8,885 bases of DNA from an uncultured Phycisphaerales bacterium (GTDB lineage: Bacteria > Planctomycetota > Phycisphaerae > Phycisphaerales > UBA1924), in the NCBI GenBank assembly GCA_937891445.1, contig CALAFV010000326.1, positions 1 through 8,885 of the forward strand. Reading direction: 5' to 3'. How positions within the stretch are numbered: the first letter of the stretch is position 1; every line of letters begins with the position of its first letter. The notes under the pieces are model-generated. The model saw only the letters and a program-made list of their open reading frames with translations, was not told where the DNA came from and searched no databases. The position numbers and the translations under genes are program-made. Below, piece by piece: positions 4,669 through 8,885 of the stretch.

Positions 4669-6648
4669 CTGACCCGGTTCCGGCGGTCCCATGACCTCGG
4701 CCGCGACCAGTGCGCGCAGGTCCTGAAGTTTCGATCGCTCCGGTTCCGGCGGTCCGCCCGGGAAAGCCAGGTCGATCGCATCCAGAATGTCCAGCGCGTG
4801 CGGCAGCCGGGCGCAGCGCTCCAGCCCCTCGACCCACGCCGACGCCGGTGCCGAGAGTTCCAGCGCCTCATCGACGCGGTTGAGCCAAAGCAGCGCGACG
4901 CATCGGACCGCATTGATCTGCGGATCGATGCTGGCGCCCATGGTCGAGAGCGGCTCGAGCGCCGCCAGTGCCGCCGCCGGCTGGCGGAGTTCCAGCCGCG
5001 TCCTCGCCAGCAGCAGCAACCCCGCGACGATCGACGGCTCCGGCGGCGCCGGCGCAGCGCCCGGGGGCGCGGCCGGCAGCGGAACGTCCAGCAGCGGCAT
5101 CAGCAGCAGTTCTCGCAGCCGCAGGTCTTCGATGCGCTGCGCCGCGGCCGCGAGGTCGCGCGGGTCGATGCGCGAAGCGATCAGCAGCAGGCCCTCGCGC
5201 CGGGCCTCCTCGTTGGGCGCCGGCAGCGCGGAGACCGTCAGGAACATCTCCGGCGTCGGCGAGGCGGCGGCCGCCGCGCGGCTGGTCGTCAGAAAGAGCC
5301 CCGCGTCCGACTTTGCCGCTTCGAGGATCCGCGGCAGGAATGCGCCGTAAGCCGCGAGCGCCTCGGCCGCCTGGAGCCGGCGGGCCGGCGTCGGCGAGGC
5401 CAGCAGCAACGCGATCGCCGCACGGTCCGCTTCGGTCCCGAGCAACGCCAGCAGGCGCAGGCCGGACCCGGGGAGTTCGCTCAGATCCGTGGACCGCAGC
5501 GCCTCCAGCACCGCCTCCTGCGACGTGGGATCGACGAGCATGCCGCTGTTCAGCATCGCGGCCGCGGCGTCGATCGCCGGCCGCTGCGCCGGGCCGGGCC
5601 TCGCCAGCCAACCCAGCACGACCGGCCTGACCCGCGGCGACGGCCGCGCGGCCATGGCACGCAGCAGCGCCGCGGCGACCGTCGGGTCGGTCTCGGTCAG
5701 CAGCGCTTCCGAGAGGGCCGCCTCGGCGGTCTCCGGCGGCACCGCCGCGTAGACCAGGTCCGCCGCGGCTCGTCGCAGGTCCGGCTGTGCCGCCCGGAGC
5801 AGGTCGACCAGCGCCTGCTGGACGGGTGTGTCCAGCAGTTTCGCGTTGGCGATCTCGCGCGTCGCCAGTTCCACCCCCAGCCGGCGCAGGGAGGCCGTTT
5901 CGTCGCGGAGCAGCGCCGCGAGCATCGCCGATCGCTCCGGCGCCCGCGTTTCCTCCACATACAGCCGGCGGTGCGCTTCCACCGCGCGGCTCAACCAGCG
6001 GTCGCGGCTCGCGGTGACGCGGTCCATCCCCTGGGCCAGCCCCTCCGTCAGGACGCGGAGCCACTCCGCCTCCGGGAGCCACTGGACCGGCTCGAACCAT
6101 GCCCGCCACGCCGCGGCGTCGGGCCCGAGGTCGCGGCCCGTGAGCCGGGCCAACGCGGCGAACGCGGCGTCCCTCACAGGCTGCGGCTGGGCGGGCTCGG
6201 TGTGGGCGAGCAACAGGCGGACGGCATCCCGCGTCCGAATCGAACCGACGGCGTCGATGACCGCGACCCGGTCCGCGCCGGTGGCGCTCAACGCGGTTTC
6301 GGCCAGCGGCGGCAACAGCCACGCCGGGGCGCTGGAGATGCCGCGGATCTCGCGGATCAGCGCCGTCCGCGCATCGCCGGACTCGCCCGAGGTGAGGATG
6401 GCGGCGACGGCCGCGCGGGTCGAGGGATCGTCGGTCGCCAGGAGCCGGCGGGCGGCAGCCGAGCGGGCCGCGGCGTCGGCGGTCGCGTCGGTCAGCACCG
6501 CGAGGTCGTCGGTGCCACGCGGGGATCGCGTTCCCGTGGGGTTCCCCGCGGACGTGGTCCGGGGAACACTCGTGGGACCGGCGGCAGCGCACAGCGTGGC
6601 CGCGGCGAGGATCGCGAAGGCTGACTTGATGGGCGCGGGGACCGGCAC
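4663..6648 (-). CDS. Exported HEAT-repeat protein
   Basis: This encodes 661 residues if it starts at the GTG at 6646-6648. The N-terminus (KSAFAILAAATLCAAA, residues 8-23) looks like a Sec signal cut near residue 23; the cysteine has Leu, not a small residue, before it, so a lipoprotein is unlikely. About residues 50-530 are paired alpha-helices rich in Ala, Leu and Arg with the D-x-x-x-R-x-x-A-A-x-x-L rhythm of HEAT/armadillo repeats. LTGRDLGPDAAAWRAWF (169-185) is a block I know from planctomycete HEAT proteins. The last 150 residues look more like TPR helices (LLLARTRLELRQPAAALAAL). HEAT solenoids bind other proteins; no enzyme domain is seen. The open frame continues upstream to 7005, but that part is proline/arginine-rich and overlaps the TPR gene, so I left it out. 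The GTG has no clear ribosome-binding site, making the start uncertain. Confidence 0.8.
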   Translation of the reverse strand: MPVPAPIKSAFAILAAATLCAAAGPTSVPRTTSAGNPTGTRSPRGTDDLAVLTDATADAAARSAAARRLLATDDPSTRAAVAAILTSGESGDARTALIREIRGISSAPAWLLPPLAETALSATGADRVAVIDAVGSIRTRDAVRLLLAHTEPAQPQPVRDAAFAALARLTGRDLGPDAAAWRAWFEPVQWLPEAEWLRVLTEGLAQGMDRVTASRDRWLSRAVEAHRRLYVEETRAPERSAMLAALLRDETASLRRLGVELATREIANAKLLDTPVQQALVDLLRAAQPDLRRAAADLVYAAVPPETAEAALSEALLTETDPTVAAALLRAMAARPSPRVRPVVLGWLARPGPAQRPAIDAAAAMLNSGMLVDPTSQEAVLEALRSTDLSELPGSGLRLLALLGTEADRAAIALLLASPTPARRLQAAEALAAYGAFLPRILEAAKSDAGLFLTTSRAAAAASPTPEMFLTVSALPAPNEEARREGLLLIASRIDPRDLAAAAQRIEDLRLRELLLMPLLDVPLPAAPPGAAPAPPEPSIVAGLLLLARTRLELRQPAAALAALEPLSTMGASIDPQINAVRCVALLWLNRVDEALELSAPASAWVEGLERCARLPHALDILDAIDLAFPGGPPEPERSKLQDLRALVAAEVMGPPEPGQN

Positions 6649-6815
6649 GAGGGTGGGGATGCGGGGTGGGCCCTGCGAGCGGGGGACTCGACGCGGGGGC
6701 GGGTGGCGGGGGTATCTGCCCCGCGGACCGGACCGGCGGGGCGAGTTTGTGGATGCTAGCGCCTCCGGCCCTCCGGGTCCGACTGCGCACGATCCGGCGC
6801 CGGGGGCTACAGTTG

Positions 6816-6840
6816 GCCCGCCGGCTTCCTTCGGGCGGGC
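6816..6840 (+). other. Small hairpin in the leader of the TPR gene
   Basis: GCCCGCC (6816-6822) and GGCGGGC (6834-6840) pair perfectly around an 11-base loop, 33 bases before the TPR gene's GTG. No T run follows on the plus strand. It may be a leader element or chance in GC-rich DNA. I see no clear promoter for either gene in the surrounding 225-base gap (6649-6873). Confidence 0.3.
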
Positions 6841-6873
6841 TGGCTGGTCGCACCATCGGCGTGAGGCTCGACA

Positions 6874-8274
6874 GTGGAGGACTGGTTCGAGGCAGAGCGG
6901 CACGTCGATCGCGCTCATGAGTTCTATGAGCGCGGGGCGTGGGACCAGGCCGAGAGCGAGCTGCGTGAGGCGCTCTCGCTGAACCCGTACCGCGCCGAAT
7001 GGCACTTCAACCTCGGGCTAACCCTGGAGGCCGCGGGCCGCCACGCGGACGCTGCCGCGGCGTTCCGGGATGCGCACGCGCTGGAGCCCGACGATGCCCA
7101 GACGCAACTGCTGATCGGCGTCAACCTGCTCCGCGCGGGGGAGATCCGTGAGGCGATCGGCTGGTTTGAGTCGGCGGCCAAAGCCGACCCGGCGAGCGCC
7201 GCGCCGTTCGTGCACAGGATCGAGGCGTACACGCGACTGGGGGAGCACGAGCAGGCCGAGGTCATGTTCTATCTGGCTCAGCAGTTGGAGCCGGACAACG
7301 CCGCGGCGTACGCGAACCTCGCCGAGTCGCTGCTGGCGCGGAACATGACGGACAAGGCGATCTGGTGCCTGCGTGAGGCGGCGCAGTTGGATCCCTCGCT
7401 GCCGCGCGTGCACGCACGGCTCGCGGACGCGTACGCGGCGACCGGCCGGCTGGAGCGGGCGCGGCAGTTGTACCTGCTGGAACTGCGGCAGGACCCGGGG
7501 GACATCGGCACGCTGCTGCACCTGGGGTGCCTGCTGGTGGACATGAACCGGCTCCCCGAGGCCGGCGAGAAGTTCCGGCGCGTGCTGGAACTGGAGCCCG
7601 ACAACGCCGAGGCGCACTTCTTCCTGGCGGACCTGGCCGAGCGGCAGGGGCTGTTCGAGGAGGCCAAGGCGCAGTACGGCGTCGTGCTTCGGCTGGACCC
7701 GGCGTTCCCCGGTGGCCGGCGGCGGCTGGCGCGGCTGTTGATGAACCGCGGGGGGCACGCGGCGATGGCCGAGGCCCGCGAGATGCTCGCGGAGGACCTG
7801 GCGATGTACCGCGAGGACCCGATGCGGCTGGGGGTCGAGGACCTCGACGAACTGGGCCAGTTGCTGCTGGACGCGGACATGCCGGCCGACGCGAGGACTG
7901 TCTTCCAGGACATCGTCGAGCGCCGGCCGGACCACGCGATGAGCCTGCACCACCTGGCGGTGGCGTGCTTCCGGGTGGGGGACCGGGCGAGCGGGACGGC
8001 GATGAGCCGGGCTGCGCTGCGGCTGGACCCGCGGTTCGTCGCCGCGATGCACAACCTCGCGGTGGCGAGCCTGCACGACGGGCGGTGGATGCGGGCACGC
8101 TATTGGGTGAAGCAGGCGCTGGCCGTGGATCCGGACGACGCGGCGCTGCGGCGGCTGCGGCTGAAACTGCGGGTGCACGGGGTGGTGGAGGCGGTTGCGC
8201 GGGCGTGGTCGCGGCTCATCGGGGCGGTGCGCCGGCCGCGGCGGGCTCGTGGGGCGGCTGAGCCGACGGTGTGA
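6874..8274 (+). CDS. Tetratricopeptide-repeat protein
   Basis: This encodes 466 residues made almost entirely of 34-residue TPR units: eight regular repeats from about residue 11 to 282, an irregular longer unit (283-324), then three more (325-424). Consensus positions are easy to see, for example WHFNLGLTLEAAGRHADAAA and the recurring L-x-P/D-P-D turn (ALEPDD, QLEPDN, QLDPSL, ELEPDN, RLDPAF, RLDPRF, AVDPDD). The end (425-466) is a basic helix and an Arg/Pro-rich tail. There is no signal peptide or membrane segment, so it is probably a cytoplasmic protein-interaction scaffold; the partner is unknown. The GTG start (6874-6876) has GAGG seven bases upstream and an in-frame TGA at 6862-6864. The last 59 bases overlap the end of the opposing MFS gene. 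Its helix-pair style resembles the HEAT protein's C-terminus, but the two are divergently read. Confidence 0.93.
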   Translation: MEDWFEAERHVDRAHEFYERGAWDQAESELREALSLNPYRAEWHFNLGLTLEAAGRHADAAAAFRDAHALEPDDAQTQLLIGVNLLRAGEIREAIGWFESAAKADPASAAPFVHRIEAYTRLGEHEQAEVMFYLAQQLEPDNAAAYANLAESLLARNMTDKAIWCLREAAQLDPSLPRVHARLADAYAATGRLERARQLYLLELRQDPGDIGTLLHLGCLLVDMNRLPEAGEKFRRVLELEPDNAEAHFFLADLAERQGLFEEAKAQYGVVLRLDPAFPGGRRRLARLLMNRGGHAAMAEAREMLAEDLAMYREDPMRLGVEDLDELGQLLLDADMPADARTVFQDIVERRPDHAMSLHHLAVACFRVGDRASGTAMSRAALRLDPRFVAAMHNLAVASLHDGRWMRARYWVKQALAVDPDDAALRRLRLKLRVHGVVEAVARAWSRLIGAVRRPRRARGAAEPTV

Positions 8275-8885
8275 TGGAGTCGGCCTGGGCGGCGCGGGCG
8301 ATCCCCTCGCGCTCGTCGATGAGGGCCATGAGCACCAGGCCGGCCCCGAAGAAGGCCGACAGCAGGAAGAGCCCGGTGGTAGCGCCGATGAAGGCGGTGA
8401 CGACGCTGAAGGCAAGCGGGCCCGCGACGCCGGCGAGTTTGTAGACCATCCCCCACAGGCCGAAGAACTCCGCGGACTTGGCCGCGGGCGTGAAGCAGCC
8501 GACCAGGGCGCGGCTGGCGGTCCCGATGCCGCCGAGGCCCAGGCCGATTCCGGCAGAGATGAGCCAGAAGGTCATCGGGGCGCCGTTCGCGGGGGCGCCG
8601 GATTGCCGCATCTCGGTGATCGCCAGCGCGAGCGTGCTGAGAACCCAGACGGTGAGGTAGAGGCGGACGGTGCGGCGGTGGCCGAGGCGGTCCTGGTAAC
8701 GGGCGGCGAGGACGGAACCTGCGCCGGCGCTGAGGGCCATGACCAGGGCGAGGAGCGTGAGTTGTCCGATGCCGAAGCCGAGTCGCTTGCCGATGATGCC
8801 GGCGTAGAAGACCACGGACATCGTGCCCATTGAGTAGACGAAGAAGACGGCGAGGAACCGCATCAGTTGGCGGTAGCGGCGGGCC
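8216..8885 (-). CDS. MFS transporter, UMF1/Atg22-like (N-terminal half outside the window)
   Basis: The frame is open to the right edge and ends with TGA at 8216-8218; about 222 codons are visible, the second half of a 12-helix transporter. Six membrane helices can be seen: FLAVFFVYSMGTMSVVFYAG, LTLLALVMALSAGAGSVLA, LYLTVWVLSTLALAI, FWLISAGIGLGLGGIGTA, LAGVAGPLAFSVVTAFIG and GLFLLSAFFGAGLVLMALI. Between the second and third is ARYQDRLGHRR, the MFS G-x-x-x-D-R-x-G-x-R-R loop. ASRALVGCFTPAAKSAEFFGLWG matches the signature segment of the UMF1 family (related to vacuolar Atg22). A short soluble Pro/Ala tail follows the last helix. The substrate is not predictable. The Met at 8861-8863 lies just before a membrane helix and is not a likely start. 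Confidence 0.9.
   Translation of the reverse strand, partial: ARRYRQLMRFLAVFFVYSMGTMSVVFYAGIIGKRLGFGIGQLTLLALVMALSAGAGSVLAARYQDRLGHRRTVRLYLTVWVLSTLALAITEMRQSGAPANGAPMTFWLISAGIGLGLGGIGTASRALVGCFTPAAKSAEFFGLWGMVYKLAGVAGPLAFSVVTAFIGATTGLFLLSAFFGAGLVLMALIDEREGIARAAQADSITPSAQPPHEPAAAGAPPR

Noticed and set aside
4660..6624. 654-residue plus-strand open frame opposite the HEAT gene
   Set aside because: It is rich in Arg, Gln and Gly with no domain pattern, while the opposite strand has a signal peptide and helical repeats. High GC leaves such mirror frames open.
6649..6873. Promoters in the divergent HEAT/TPR gap
   Set aside because: No -35/-10 pair with acceptable spacing stood out on either strand.
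6649..7005. N-terminal extension of the HEAT frame
   Set aside because: It overlaps the first TPR repeats, is Pro/Arg-rich and would bury the signal peptide inside the protein.
7018..8415. 465-residue minus-strand open frame opposite the TPR gene
   Set aside because: It is a Pro/Arg/Gln-rich mirror of clear TPR repeats, and it also overlaps the MFS gene in another frame.
1..8885. CRISPR array, insertion sequence, tRNA, rRNA or toxin-antitoxin pair
   Set aside because: I saw no spaced repeats, transposase-like protein, tRNA cloverleaf or small gene pair of that kind.

Overview
The window is high-GC DNA with dense, GC-rich codon use. It carries a cluster of traits typical of Planctomycetota, probably Phycisphaerae-like: a secreted right-handed beta-helix protein that begins with a 'GPLTPPSGPV' segment, a HEAT-repeat protein with the 'LTG.DLG.D...W..W' block, a protein-kinase-fold protein, and a long TPR protein. 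This taxonomic reading is inference from protein style; no rRNA or other marker gene is present.

Layout from left to right. Four genes lie on the minus strand, read from about 3443 down to 1: 4-hydroxyphenylpyruvate dioxygenase (2241-3443) with a good intrinsic terminator just after it; a small YozE-like protein (1796-2077); an exported beta-helix protein with a cysteine ladder (579-1685); and the first 168 codons of a class I SAM-dependent methyltransferase (504 to the left edge). A 385-base gene-free region (3444-3828) separates HPPD from a plus-strand kinase-fold protein (3829-4644) that has lost every catalytic residue I can align. That gene converges on a minus-strand exported HEAT-repeat protein (4663-6648). 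A 225-base divergent gap follows, then a plus-strand TPR protein (6874-8274), whose 3' end overlaps the 3' end of a minus-strand MFS transporter (8216 to the right edge, C-terminal half only).

The genes do not form a recognisable pathway. HPPD stands alone, without its usual tyrosine-catabolism partners in view, and its terminator separates it from the small gene downstream. The rest are scaffold-type proteins (HEAT, TPR, pseudokinase, beta-helix), a small SAM-like domain protein, and the two partial edge genes. I see no mobile element, CRISPR array, tRNA, rRNA or defence system.

The points most worth a second look are: a 15-pair hairpin that holds the methyltransferase start codon in its loop; the pseudokinase; a 22-residue cysteine ladder in the beta-helix protein; an export signal encoded by a triple 9-base repeat; mutually exclusive stems in the HPPD leader; and a run of ten G bases in the pseudokinase leader.
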